A stretch of DNA of 64,000 nucleotides from Prolixibacteraceae bacterium (GTDB taxonomy: Bacteria; Bacteroidota; Bacteroidia; Bacteroidales; Prolixibacteraceae), in the NCBI GenBank assembly GCA_028282705.1, contig JANQHI010000080.1, positions 39,451 through 103,450 on the forward strand. Direction: 5' to 3'. Below, one piece after another: positions 35,693 through 43,837 of the stretch. The translations under genes and the position numbers were made by a program. The notes under the pieces were generated by a model. The model saw nothing but the letters and a program-made list of their open reading frames with translations. It was not told the DNA's origin and did no database searches. How positions within the stretch are numbered: the first letter of the stretch is position 1; every line of letters begins with the position of its first letter.

Positions 35693-36910
35693 ATGGAAGA
35701 ATTAGCAATTTCAATCAATAATATATGGGTATTAATAGCTGCATTCCTTGTCATGCTTATGCAGCCAGGCTTTGCTATGGTTGAAGCTGGGTTTACCAGG
35801 AGTAAAAATGCTGCCAATATTTTGACAAAAAACCTGATGGATTTCTCCATAGGGTCACTTACATTTTGGCTTATAGGGTATACCATTATGTATGGTGATT
35901 CCATTGCAGGGATCATTGGCATACCCAGCCTTTTCTTTAATGATAACGGTGTTGGTGATTATGCCAACAAAACTGACTTGATGTTCCAAACTGTATTTGC
36001 TGCTACTGCTGCAACCATTGTTTCAGGAGCTGTGGCTGAACGGACAAAATTCAATGCCTACCTAATATTTACAGTTGTAATCACTGTCCTTATTTATCCT
36101 ATCTCAGGGCACTGGAAATGGGGAGGTGGCTGGCTTGACCAATTGGGATTCCTTGATTTTGCAGGGTCAACCATTGTACATTCTGTTGGTGCATGGGTAG
36201 GTTTGGCTGGAGCAATCATTTTAGGGCCAAGGCTAGGGAAATATGCACAAAATGGAAAAGCCAAAGCCATTCCAGGGCACAACTTAACCTTGGGTGCTTT
36301 GGGTGTATTTATCTTATGGTTTGGGTGGTTTGGTTTTAATGCTGGCTCACAATTAGGGGCAGCTGGCAATGACAATACAATTGCTCTGGGCCACATTGTA
36401 CTTACCACCAACCTCTCAGCAGCAGCAGGAGCCATTGCAGCCCTGGCTACTTCATGGATTAAGTATAAAAGGCCAGCATTGTCATTGGCACTGAATGGAG
36501 CCTTGGCAGGCCTGGTTGCCATAACAGCAGGCTGTGATGTTGTTAGCCCTGGTGGAGCTGTAATTATTGGCCTTATAGCTGGGATAATACTGGTTTTCAG
36601 TGTAGAAATCCTTGACCAGGTATTTAAAGTTGACGATCCTGTTGGTGCCATTTCTGTGCATGGGGTTGGAGGTGCATTTGGAACCATTGCAGTAGGGTTG
36701 TTTGCTACTGAAGGAGGCCTGTTTTATGGTGGTGGCACTGACCTGCTTATTGCTCAGCTAATTGGTGTAGCTGCTGTGTTTGTGTGGGCATTTGGCACAG
36801 GATGGGTACTGTTTAAAATATTAAAATCAACCATTGGTATTCGCGTTTCAAGACGCATTGAAGAAGAAGGGCTTGACGTGTATGAACATGGAGAAAGTGC
36901 TTATAATTAA
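35693..36910 (+). CDS. amtB: Ammonium transporter AmtB
   Basis: A 405-residue Amt/MEP/Rh channel with 11 helices. Visible conserved residues are DFAGSTIVH (the Asp and twin-His of the pore, spaced as Asp160/His168 in E. coli) and SVHGVGGAFGTI (His318 equivalent). WFGWFGFNAGS is the mid-protein signature. It conducts ammonium/ammonia across the inner membrane and is regulated by the PII protein just upstream. There is no signal-peptide extension as in E. coli. A terminator follows. Confidence 0.96.
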   Translation: MEELAISINNIWVLIAAFLVMLMQPGFAMVEAGFTRSKNAANILTKNLMDFSIGSLTFWLIGYTIMYGDSIAGIIGIPSLFFNDNGVGDYANKTDLMFQTVFAATAATIVSGAVAERTKFNAYLIFTVVITVLIYPISGHWKWGGGWLDQLGFLDFAGSTIVHSVGAWVGLAGAIILGPRLGKYAQNGKAKAIPGHNLTLGALGVFILWFGWFGFNAGSQLGAAGNDNTIALGHIVLTTNLSAAAGAIAALATSWIKYKRPALSLALNGALAGLVAITAGCDVVSPGGAVIIGLIAGIILVFSVEILDQVFKVDDPVGAISVHGVGGAFGTIAVGLFATEGGLFYGGGTDLLIAQLIGVAAVFVWAFGTGWVLFKILKSTIGIRVSRRIEEEGLDVYEHGESAYN

Positions 36911-36946
36911 TACATTTCTTCAACCTGTAAGCCTATAACTATTGAA

Positions 36947-36979
36947 AAGCCTGCCCACAATTGGGTGGGCTTTTTTTTT
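36947..36979 (+). terminator. Intrinsic terminator of the PII-amtB operon
   Basis: AAGCCTGCCCA pairs with TGGGTGGGCTT (one mismatch) across the loop CAAT and runs into nine T. It sits about 37 bp after the amtB stop codon. Confidence 0.85.
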
Positions 36980-37171
36980 GGAAGCCACCCCTGTTAAGGG
37001 AACTAAATAGAAAATTAAAATTTGATAGATTTACTACTTTTATCACCCAGTAGTAAAAAACAAAACTTATGGAACTATCGTGAAATTTAGAATATTGAAT
37101 TACATAAACAAGCATTTTAAATTTCCTTGGGAGTTACATCTATTACCATTAAAAACTAAAAATTTACATAG

Positions 37172-37942
37172 ATGAAACCAATATTCTTCATTATAATAAT
37201 CTCTTTCATTGCTGGATGCACATGCAATAGCCCTAAAAAAGTTGCTAATGAGGTTAAAACTGAGTTTATCTATTCCTATTCAGTTTTGGCAGCCCTAAAT
37301 AACAGCATTTACAGTGGTGACCTAAAAATTTCTGGGCTAAAAACCAAGGGTAACTTTGGGCTAGGGACATATGAAGGACTCAATGGGGAAATGGTTATGC
37401 TGGATGGGGCTGCCTGGCAGGTACTTGAAGATGGTACAATTATGGAAGCTGATGATGAAGGCACAACACCTTATGCAGTAGTTACATTTTTTGAAGAAGA
37501 TAAAACCTTTGAAATAACAGGGGCTATTAATTATGAAAAACTTAAATCAGCCATAAAGGGAAAATTCCCTAGTGAAAATTATTTCTATGCCATAAAAATA
37601 AAGGGGCAATTTTCTTCCATCCTTTGTGGAGGGGCTCCAAAACAAGAAAAACCCTATACCAAAACATTGGTTGAAATAATTAAAAACAGGCCACAGTTTA
37701 GAGCAGAGAACATCCCTGGAACTATTGTTGGTTTTTACTGCCCATCTTTTGTTGGGGAAGTTACATTGGCTGGTTTTCACCTTCATTTTATTTCAGATGA
37801 TAAATCTTTTGGTGGCCATTTAATTAATTTTCAATCCTCAAACCTTCAAGTTTTTTATGATCAGACCAAAAGCATGATATTTGATTTGCAAGGCAACCAA
37901 GCTTTTCAGGATGCAAACCTAAAACCTAGGCAGGGGTACTAG
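37172..37942 (+). CDS. Acetolactate decarboxylase with lipoprotein signal (BudA-like)
   Basis: A 256-residue BudA-family protein. Known members convert acetolactate to acetoin in the cytoplasm and use a zinc bound by three His. Here GFHLHFISDDKSFGGH gives His203, His205 and His216, with the same spacing as His194/196/207 of the Bacillus enzyme. GNFGLGTYEGLNGEMV and GTIVGFYCPSF are further family blocks. The N-terminus is a lipoprotein signal (IIIISFIAGC, Cys16), so the enzyme is exported and membrane-anchored. No acetolactate synthase gene is adjacent. Outside the cell it could make acetoin from spontaneously exported acetolactate or act on another substrate. Confidence 0.88.
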   Translation: MKPIFFIIIISFIAGCTCNSPKKVANEVKTEFIYSYSVLAALNNSIYSGDLKISGLKTKGNFGLGTYEGLNGEMVMLDGAAWQVLEDGTIMEADDEGTTPYAVVTFFEEDKTFEITGAINYEKLKSAIKGKFPSENYFYAIKIKGQFSSILCGGAPKQEKPYTKTLVEIIKNRPQFRAENIPGTIVGFYCPSFVGEVTLAGFHLHFISDDKSFGGHLINFQSSNLQVFYDQTKSMIFDLQGNQAFQDANLKPRQGY

Positions 37943-37956
37943 GCATAAATTAAACC

Positions 37957-38059
37957 TGTCATCTCGAAACCTGAAAGGAGAGGGACCTGACTTCCAAATC
38001 TCCTACCCTACTCCCATATGAACAGATTTTTCACAGCCTGAAGGCCGTTCAAAATGACA
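37957..38059. repeat. Intergenic palindromic repeat with TGTCAT ends
   Basis: The ends TGTCATCTCGAA (37957-37968) and TTCAAAATGACA (38048-38059) are inverted copies differing at two positions, with AGGAGAGGGACCTGA-like and CAAATCTCC-like sequence between. I recall similar TGTCATTTCGA...AATGACA elements scattered between genes in many Bacteroidota genomes. There is no coding capacity. It lies 15 bp after the acetolactate decarboxylase gene and may form a folded RNA end. Confidence 0.55.
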
Positions 38060-38163
38060 ACATATCAAAACAGCCAATGCAATCTAAAATTATTTCAAAA
38101 ATGACCCTCCCTTCTCTTTGAAAGCCCAACAGCATGATTATTTTTGCACAAAAATTTATGGGT

Positions 38164-38646
38164 ATGATGCAATCATGGTTTGAATGTAAGGTTCAATATG
38201 TAAAAGTTGATGAAGATGGCAGGGAAAGGAAAGCCACTGAAAATTACCTGCTGGATGCAGTTTCTTTTACTGATGCTGAAGCGAGGATTGTAAAGGTAAT
38301 GCAATCCATTGTAAAAGGGGGTGAGTTTGTAGTTACTGACATCAAAAAATCAAGGCTGGGGGAAGTATTCCAGTTTGGCAATGGGGAATGGTGGTTTAAA
38401 GCTACCATCAACCTGGTGACCATTGATGAAGAGCAAGGTAAAGAGAAAAAAGTAAGGACCTATTACCTGGTTGAAGCTGATGATATTCAGATGGCACTTC
38501 AGCGCCTGGATGAAAGCCTGAGGGACATGGTAGTACCCTATGTGGTATCTGCTATTGCTGTGAGTACCATTGTGGATGTTTTCCCTCATAATTCACCAGA
38601 ATTCCAGGTACCAGAGAACCTTATACCTGTTGATGAAACTGAATAA
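38164..38646 (+). CDS. DUF4494 protein
   Basis: About 160 residues from the ATG at 38164 (MMQSWFECKVQYVKVDEDG); the frame is open from 38134. DUF4494 is a family of small Bacteroidota proteins of unknown function. Visible features are the N-terminal WFECKV block, SFTDAEARIVK, FVVTDIKKSRLGEVF and the C-terminal VSTIVDVFPH. No signal or membrane helix is seen, so it is probably cytosolic. It is convergent with the next gene, with a shared terminator between them. Confidence 0.75.
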   Translation: MMQSWFECKVQYVKVDEDGRERKATENYLLDAVSFTDAEARIVKVMQSIVKGGEFVVTDIKKSRLGEVFQFGNGEWWFKATINLVTIDEEQGKEKKVRTYYLVEADDIQMALQRLDESLRDMVVPYVVSAIAVSTIVDVFPHNSPEFQVPENLIPVDETE

Positions 38647-38658
38647 AATTTCCACCAT

Positions 38659-38692
38659 AAAGAATCCTGCATAGTTTTATGCAGGATTCTTT
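38659..38692. terminator. Bidirectional terminator between convergent genes
   Basis: AAAGAATCCTGCAT and ATGCAGGATTCTTT form a perfect 14-bp stem with a 6-base loop. A-rich and T-rich flanks allow termination of both the DUF4494 transcript and the leftward one. Confidence 0.8.
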
Positions 38693-38718
38693 GAGTAAAC
38701 TTGGACTTATATCGCAAT

Positions 38719-39399
38719 TTATAAGTTCCTAAGTACCTTATAAAAGTTAAAATTGTCACGTTTAATTGGGTCAAACTGGTAGTAGGCAATGGCTATCCTG
38801 CAAATATCTTTTATGGTTGAATAAATTTCTTCCACTTCTTTTTGCCCATAAGAGTTCAACTCATTTTCAGTCTCCAATGCCTCAAAACTATCTTTATATT
38901 CTTTTATCTGGTTAGTATAACTTTCTATCTTTTCAAAAATATTCTCAGCAGACCCTTTACTTAATATTTTCTGTTTTGTTTCCTCTGTAATGTTCTCAGA
39001 AAACATCATCAGGAACTTATATAAGCTCAGGTGGTCACCATTTTTTGCATCACTGAAATAGTCAGAATACCCATGTGTTTTAAAGAACTGTTTCTGAAAC
39101 TCTTTATCATTCTTAAAATCTACCTTAATAGATGCCCTTAATACTTTAAGGCATTGCAGGGCTGCTACCATTACTTCTTGCCACTCATTGTTGCCATATT
39201 CTTTAAAATCATCAATGCTTTCACCATAATGTTTTTCAATGGTATCCTCTATCCAAACCTTCAATGAAGTTGCATATTCAGGATCCCATTCTTTACGTAC
39301 CCTTGATAATTCATAAATATTTTCTTTAAATGATCTTGCAATGTTTTGGCATGCCAGGATGGTTGCTGTACTGGTAGAACATAATGTGCTGGTTTGCAT
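38719..39399 (-). CDS. Soluble helical protein of unknown function
   Basis: A 226-residue protein I do not recognise. It is strongly helical and charged, with no signal peptide or clear membrane helix. The N-terminus (MQTSTLCSTSTATILACQNIARSF) is unusually Ser/Thr/Cys-rich. The segment from about residue 150 (AENIFEKIESYTNQIKEYKDSFEALETENEL) looks like a coiled coil. About 190 bp upstream separates it from the end of hisIE; downstream is a shared terminator. No function can be assigned from context. Confidence 0.6.
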   Translation of the reverse strand: MQTSTLCSTSTATILACQNIARSFKENIYELSRVRKEWDPEYATSLKVWIEDTIEKHYGESIDDFKEYGNNEWQEVMVAALQCLKVLRASIKVDFKNDKEFQKQFFKTHGYSDYFSDAKNGDHLSLYKFLMMFSENITEETKQKILSKGSAENIFEKIESYTNQIKEYKDSFEALETENELNSYGQKEVEEIYSTIKDICRIAIAYYQFDPIKRDNFNFYKVLRNL

Positions 39400-39593
39400 A
39401 AATCTGGGCTTTTAGTTGTAGTTGATAATTTAATTTTTTGAGAAGCAAAAAATACTAACTTATCATCACATAAAAAAGATTATTCAACCATAAGCAATCA
39501 TGTTTTACAGCTATGTTATGAAATTATGTTCTATAAAATAAAAATAAATTATACCTTTTCTCAGGCAGAATGATCATCCTGTTTTACAGAAAC

Positions 39594-40199
39594 TTAGGAG
39601 TGCCTTTTCTGAAGTTCTTTAACCACATCTTCAATCCTGTATCCTTTGTGGGTAAGCAGAACAATCAGGTGATAAAGCAGGTCACCAGCTTCATAGATCA
39701 TATTTTCATCATCATCAGCCATTGCTCCAATGATGGTTTCAACAGCTTCCTCCCCTACTTTTTGGGTAATTTTACGTGTCCCCTTTGTAAAAAGTGATGT
39801 TGTATATGAGCCTTCTGGCATTTCTTTTTTGCGTTTGCCAATGAAATCCTGCAAGTAACTTAAAAAACCTATGGGATTTTCATTATCCTCACCCCAGCAG
39901 GTATCAGTACCTGTGTGGCAAGTAGGGCCAACAGGTTTTGCTTTTATCAGCAATGTATCATTATCACAATCAGGAAGTATCTCTACCACATGTAGGAAAT
40001 TGCCGCTTTCTTCCCCTTTTGTCCAGAGCCTGTTTTTTGTCCTACTAAAAAAGGTTACCTTCCCTGTTTCAACAGTTTTAGCCAGAGCCTCTTCATTCAT
40101 AAAACCCAACATCAATACTTTATTGGTTTGTGCATCCTGGATAATGGCTGGAACCAGCCCATCCAATTTATTGAAATCCATTTGTTGAAGATTGTCCAT
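39594..40199 (-). CDS. hisIE: Bifunctional HisIE (PR-AMP cyclohydrolase / PR-ATP pyrophosphatase)
   Basis: A 201-residue fusion catalysing histidine steps 2 and 3. The N-terminal HisI half has FFSRTKNRLWTKGEESGN, DCDNDTLLIK and the zinc-site CHTGTDTCWG. The C-terminal HisE half, from about residue 110, has SYTTSLFTKGTRKITQKVGEEAVETI and the metal-site acidic cluster ADDDENMIYEAGDLLYHLIV. The length is normal for the fusion. It is the last gene of a hisA-hisF-hisIE run. Confidence 0.95.
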   Translation of the reverse strand: MDNLQQMDFNKLDGLVPAIIQDAQTNKVLMLGFMNEEALAKTVETGKVTFFSRTKNRLWTKGEESGNFLHVVEILPDCDNDTLLIKAKPVGPTCHTGTDTCWGEDNENPIGFLSYLQDFIGKRKKEMPEGSYTTSLFTKGTRKITQKVGEEAVETIIGAMADDDENMIYEAGDLLYHLIVLLTHKGYRIEDVVKELQKRHS

Positions 40200-40243
40200 C
40201 CTGATCAGTTAATTTATATTTTCTGCAAATATTGGAATATTTT

Positions 40244-41002
40244 TTATAAACGAACAGCAATCCCTTGCTCATTTAAGTATTTTTTGAGGACAGGAACAGG
40301 TATTTCATTAAAATGGAAAATACTAGCTGCCAGGCCAGCATCAGCCCTACCCTTAGTAAACACATCTACAAAGTGGTCCATTTTGCCTGCCCCTCCTGAA
40401 GCTATAATGGGTATTTGCAGGCTATCAGACAGCTTTGCCAGTTGCTGGTTTGCAAAGCCATTTTTGGTGCCATCATGGTTCATTGAGGTAAACAGTATCT
40501 CTCCAGCTCCTCTGTTTTCAGCCTCTTTTGCCCATGAGAAAAGTTCTTTTTCAGTGGGTATCCTGCCTCCATTTACAGTGACTGTCCAGTGGTTTTTTTC
40601 ATCCCCCCTGGCATCAATGGCCACCACCACAAACTGGCTTCCAAAGTTGAGTGCCATATCATCAATCAATTTGGGGTTCCTTACGGCAGATGAATTAATG
40701 GATATTTTATCAGCTCCTGCGCTTAGTAACCTTTCAGCATCAGTAAGTTCACTGATACCCCCTCCTACTGTAAATGGGATATTGATGTTTTCAGCAATCC
40801 TTTTTACCAGTTCCACAAATGTTTTCCTGCCCTCATGGGTTGCAGTAATATCCAGGAATACCAACTCATCAGCCCCCTGTTCTGCATAAACTGCTCCCAG
40901 CTCAACAGGGTCACCCACTTCTCTGATGTTTACAAAGTTGACCCCTTTAACAGTTTGCCCATTCCTGATGTCAAGGCATGGTATGATTCTTTTTGCTAGC
41001 AT
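40244..41002 (-). CDS. hisF: Imidazole glycerol phosphate synthase subunit HisF
   Basis: A 252-residue (beta/alpha)8-barrel cyclase subunit that, with HisH, makes imidazole glycerol phosphate and AICAR. Catalytic Asp residues are in [18 protein letters not shown] (Asp11) and near residue 130 (VAIDARG). The phosphate-binding loops FTVGGGI and IASGGAG are present. HisH is not encoded in this window. It lies 44 bp upstream of hisIE and is separated from hisA by about 100 bp of palindromic repeat DNA. Confidence 0.95.
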   Translation of the reverse strand: MLAKRIIPCLDIRNGQTVKGVNFVNIREVGDPVELGAVYAEQGADELVFLDITATHEGRKTFVELVKRIAENINIPFTVGGGISELTDAERLLSAGADKISINSSAVRNPKLIDDMALNFGSQFVVVAIDARGDEKNHWTVTVNGGRIPTEKELFSWAKEAENRGAGEILFTSMNHDGTKNGFANQQLAKLSDSLQIPIIASGGAGKMDHFVDVFTKGRADAGLAASIFHFNEIPVPVLKKYLNEQGIAVRL

Positions 41003-41017
41003 AAAAGCCCTTCCTAA

Positions 41018-41036
41018 CCTTCCCCAAAGGGGAAGG
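41018..41036. repeat. Palindromic intergenic repeat, hisF-hisA, copy 1
   Basis: CCTTCCCC-AAA-GGGGAAGG is a perfect hairpin within AAAAGCCCTTCCTAA...GGAGTTT, just upstream of hisF. The form matches the CCTCCCC-AAA-GGGGAGG class of repeats I recall between genes in Bacteroidota. Confidence 0.6.
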
Positions 41037-41063
41037 AGTTTAATTACATTATATTTTTAAAAG

Positions 41064-41104
41064 CTCCCTTTTTTGCTCCCCTCTGGGGGAGGTTGAAAAG
41101 GGTT
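41064..41104. repeat. Palindromic intergenic repeat, hisF-hisA, copy 2
   Basis: An inner stem CTCCCC/GGGGAG (41076-41091) and an outer CCCTTTT/AAAAGGG form a longer imperfect hairpin. It resembles copy 1 inserted in the other orientation about 40 bp away, filling the gap between hisA and hisF. Confidence 0.55.
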
Positions 41105-41832
41105 TATTTTATAAACTTTTCAATCTCTTTTAATGAAATTTTATTCTCATATATTGCTTTGCCAGTGATAACTCCAGGCACATTCATTTCATCCAGTTTG
41201 AAAATGTCATCCATTTTGGCAATCCCTCCACTAGCAATTAGCTCCAGGGCTGGGAATTTTCCCAAGATACTTTCATATAACTCAAAGCTTGGGCCAGTAA
41301 GCATACCATCCCTGGCAATATCTGTTGATATTACTTTCTGGATCCCTTTTTCAAAGTAATTTTCAATAAAATCCAGCACAGGCAATTCTGTTGTTTCAAG
41401 CCACCCACTAACAGCAATGTTACCTTCTTTGGCATCAGCCCCCAGGATGATCTTTTCAGGCCCATATTTTTTAAGCCAGCCTAAAAAGGTTTCCCTATCT
41501 TTTACTGCTATGCTTCCACCTGTCACCATTTCAGCCCCTGAATTAAAGGCTATTTCGAGGTCTTTGCCTGTTTTCAGGCCTCCCCCAAAGTCAATCATTA
41601 GCTTTGTACGTGAAGCTATTAGTTCAAGTACTTTATAATTTACAATATGCTTTGCTTTTGCCCCATCCAGGTCTACCAGGTGCAGCCTCTCAATGCCCAC
41701 GCCCTCAAACATTTTGGCTACTTCTAGTGGGTTTTCATTGTACACTGTTTTTTGGTTATAATCACCCTGGGAAAGCCTAACACACTTCCCTTCAATAATA
41801 TCAATGGCTGGTATGATTTCTATTTTGCCCAT
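41104..41832 (-). CDS. hisA: ProFAR isomerase HisA
   Basis: About 242 residues from the ATG at 41832 ([12 protein letters not shown]); an ATG two codons earlier is possible. It is the histidine-pathway barrel enzyme that isomerises ProFAR to PRFAR. The catalytic Asp is in [15 protein letters not shown] and a second Asp in [15 protein letters not shown]. The phosphate loops [10 protein letters not shown] and IASGGIA are present. The genes normally before it (hisH, hisB) are absent; instead two damaged small genes lie upstream. Confidence 0.95.
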   Translation of the reverse strand: MGKIEIIPAIDIIEGKCVRLSQGDYNQKTVYNENPLEVAKMFEGVGIERLHLVDLDGAKAKHIVNYKVLELIASRTKLMIDFGGGLKTGKDLEIAFNSGAEMVTGGSIAVKDRETFLGWLKKYGPEKIILGADAKEGNIAVSGWLETTELPVLDFIENYFEKGIQKVISTDIARDGMLTGPSFELYESILGKFPALELIASGGIAKMDDIFKLDEMNVPGVITGKAIYENKISLKEIEKFIK

Positions 41833-41950
41833 ATACAAAAGTGATTGTTTTTTTTACTTATAGCCATGAAATTCATTTAATGAGCAAATAATTTAACTCT
41901 TAATCAATATTAACAGACAATTTGATTTGTTAGAATGAAAAAATATGAAA

Positions 41951-42365
41951 TTATTTTGATTTTCGAGTGAACCTATAAAAACCATACAAAATAGCAATTA
42001 CTATTGAAGCAGTTAAAAATGTTCCAGTATTGAAATGCCCCATCTCAAACAATAAAAACATTAAATAACCATACCCCCCCCAACGCAAAAAAAGCTAAAA
42101 ATAGAGCTGATAAACGACCAAAACCATCACTCCTGATTTCTGCTCGCCGACACTTGTTTAATTTTTTTTCTTCACTTTGTCGATGTGCAGATTCTGCTTC
42201 TGCCATTTTTAAGATTCTATCTGGAAAGGTAGGATCAACCTCAGCATACTGCTTCATTAATTCTGGAGAAGGTATTGGTTCCATGAAAAGAAAACCTTCA
42301 TGAACTTCATTTGCACCTGTTTTTGCCTTACGAACTTTAGAATGGATGTTTGGTTGTTTTGCCAT
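41951..42365 (-). pseudogene. DUF2335-like membrane protein, frameshifted in a G8 run
   Basis: The open frame from 42365 to 42045 gives 106 residues with the DUF2335 pattern (PIPSPELMKQYAEVDPTFPDRILKMAEAESAHRQSEE) and one helix (LSALFLAFFALGGVWLFNVF). At 42074-42081 the coding strand has eight G. Removing one G restores a frame that continues to a TAA at 41951 and adds YLMFLLFEMGHFNTGTF, then a second helix (TASIVIAILYGF) and a basic tail RFTRKSK. This is the expected two-helix end of DUF2335 proteins. The gene is therefore broken, misread in sequencing, or phase-variable through the G tract. The function of the family is unknown. Confidence 0.7.
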
Positions 42366-42375
42366 TATTAAAGCT

Positions 42376-42594
42376 TTAGTTTACTGCTACCTTCCTTTTC
42401 TGATATTCGTCAAATGTTTTATTCAAATCTTTAAAAACATTTGAAAAATCCGAAGAAATATTTGCAACATCTCAGCTAGGACCATTATTTAATTCCGCTT
42501 CCATTTTATCAAGCTTTCTCATATTTTCTATATGAGAAACTATTTTAAAATAATAAAAGCACCTATCAATAAAGAGAAGTATTGTTTTTGCCAT
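42376..42594 (-). pseudogene. Small gene with an in-frame TGA upstream of the DUF2335 gene
   Basis: Reading from the ATG at 42594 gives 40 residues (MAKTILLFIDRCFYYFKIV, then KLDKMEAELNNGPS), a TGA at 42472-42474, and then 31 more residues in the same frame (DVANISSDFSNVFKDLNKTF then DEYQKRKVAVN) before TAA at 42376. It ends 10 bp before the DUF2335 start codon, so the two were probably a pair. A single TGG-to-TGA change would explain the break. I do not recognise the family. Confidence 0.5.
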
Positions 42595-42750
42595 CCTTAA
42601 CCTTGCTTTGTGAATTTTTCTTTCAATTTACAAATTTTTACTAACTTTTTTATCAACATAAACTTTTAATGGAACGTAAAAGTAATAAATTTGTTATTTT
42701 TTCAAAGATTTTAGTATTAATCTAACTTAAAATAGCAAGTGTTTACCAAT

Positions 42751-43698
42751 TTACTTACTCTCCAGGATCATTTTTAAGGCTGCCTGGGCAGTAACTTCTC
42801 TGTTGTGGGCTTGTTGTACTACCACTGAATTTGGGCTATCAATTACCTCATCACTCACTACCACATTCCTCCTAACAGGCAGGCAATGCATAAACTTTGC
42901 ATTATTAGTAAGTGCCATTTTCTCAGCATCTACAGTCCAACTGAAATCTTTGCTGAGTATCTGACCATAACTTATGTAAGAAGCCCAGTTTTTTGCATAA
43001 ATAAAATCGGCTCCTTCAAAGGCTTTCTTCTGGTCATATTCCACTTTTACATCCCCCATAAATTCAGGTGCCAATTCATACCCCTCAGGGTGGGTGACTA
43101 CCAACTCATAATCAGTTTCCTTCATCCACTCGACAAAAGAATTTGCTACAGCCTGCGGCAATGCCCTTGGATGTGGGGCCCATGTCAATACCACTTTAGG
43201 TTTTGGCTTTGATTTTAACTCTTCAATGGTAAGCAGGTCAGCAAAACTTTGCAATGGATGCCTGGTTGCCCCTTCCATACTGACAATGGGAACACCTGCA
43301 TATTCAATAAACTGGTTAAGTATTTTTTCCTGGTAGTCATCCTCTTTGTCCTGGAATTTAGCAAATGACCTTATCCCAATAATATCACAATATGAACCAA
43401 TTACAGGAATGGCTTCCCTCATGTGTTCAGGTTTATCTCCATCCATGACCACACCAAGTTCTGATTCCAGTTGCCAACCATCCTCATTTACATTGAGCAC
43501 CATGGTGTTCATCCCCAAGTTCATGGCTGCCTTTTGGGTGCTTAACCTGGTCCTTAAACTGGAATTAAAGAATATCAGTACCAGGGTTTTGTTTTTGCCC
43601 AGGTGGCTGTATGCATGTGGGCTTTTCTTTACATCAAATGCAACTTCTAATGCTTTTTTAAAGTTTGGAATATCTTTTACAGAAATAAAGTTTTTCAT
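42751..43698 (-). CDS. argF': N-succinylornithine carbamoyltransferase ArgF' (acylornithine type)
   Basis: About 315 residues from the ATG at 43698 (MKNFISVKDI); an in-frame start three codons earlier is possible. It transfers carbamoyl phosphate to N-acylornithine, giving N-acylcitrulline. SSLRTR near residues 47-51 binds carbamoyl phosphate, HPLQSFADL follows, and the C-terminal MHCLPVRRNV closes the active site. With this start, the loop GDKPEH has its proline at residue 90, the position that is Pro in the succinyl-specific Bacteroides fragilis enzyme and Glu in the acetyl-specific Xanthomonas enzyme. It is the last gene of the leftward arginine/proline operon. Confidence 0.92.
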   Translation of the reverse strand: MKNFISVKDIPNFKKALEVAFDVKKSPHAYSHLGKNKTLVLIFFNSSLRTRLSTQKAAMNLGMNTMVLNVNEDGWQLESELGVVMDGDKPEHMREAIPVIGSYCDIIGIRSFAKFQDKEDDYQEKILNQFIEYAGVPIVSMEGATRHPLQSFADLLTIEELKSKPKPKVVLTWAPHPRALPQAVANSFVEWMKETDYELVVTHPEGYELAPEFMGDVKVEYDQKKAFEGADFIYAKNWASYISYGQILSKDFSWTVDAEKMALTNNAKFMHCLPVRRNVVVSDEVIDSPNSVVVQQAHNREVTAQAALKMILESK

Positions 43699-43837
43699 AT
43701 GCAACAATTAATATCTATTTAATTCTAAACACCCCTTTTAGTTCATTCAAAAATTTCAATTCATCTTATCCTTTGTCTTCAAGCCAGACAGGCTCATACT
43801 TTTTCTTAGATAAAAAAGTCAAACCAAAATCATCCTT

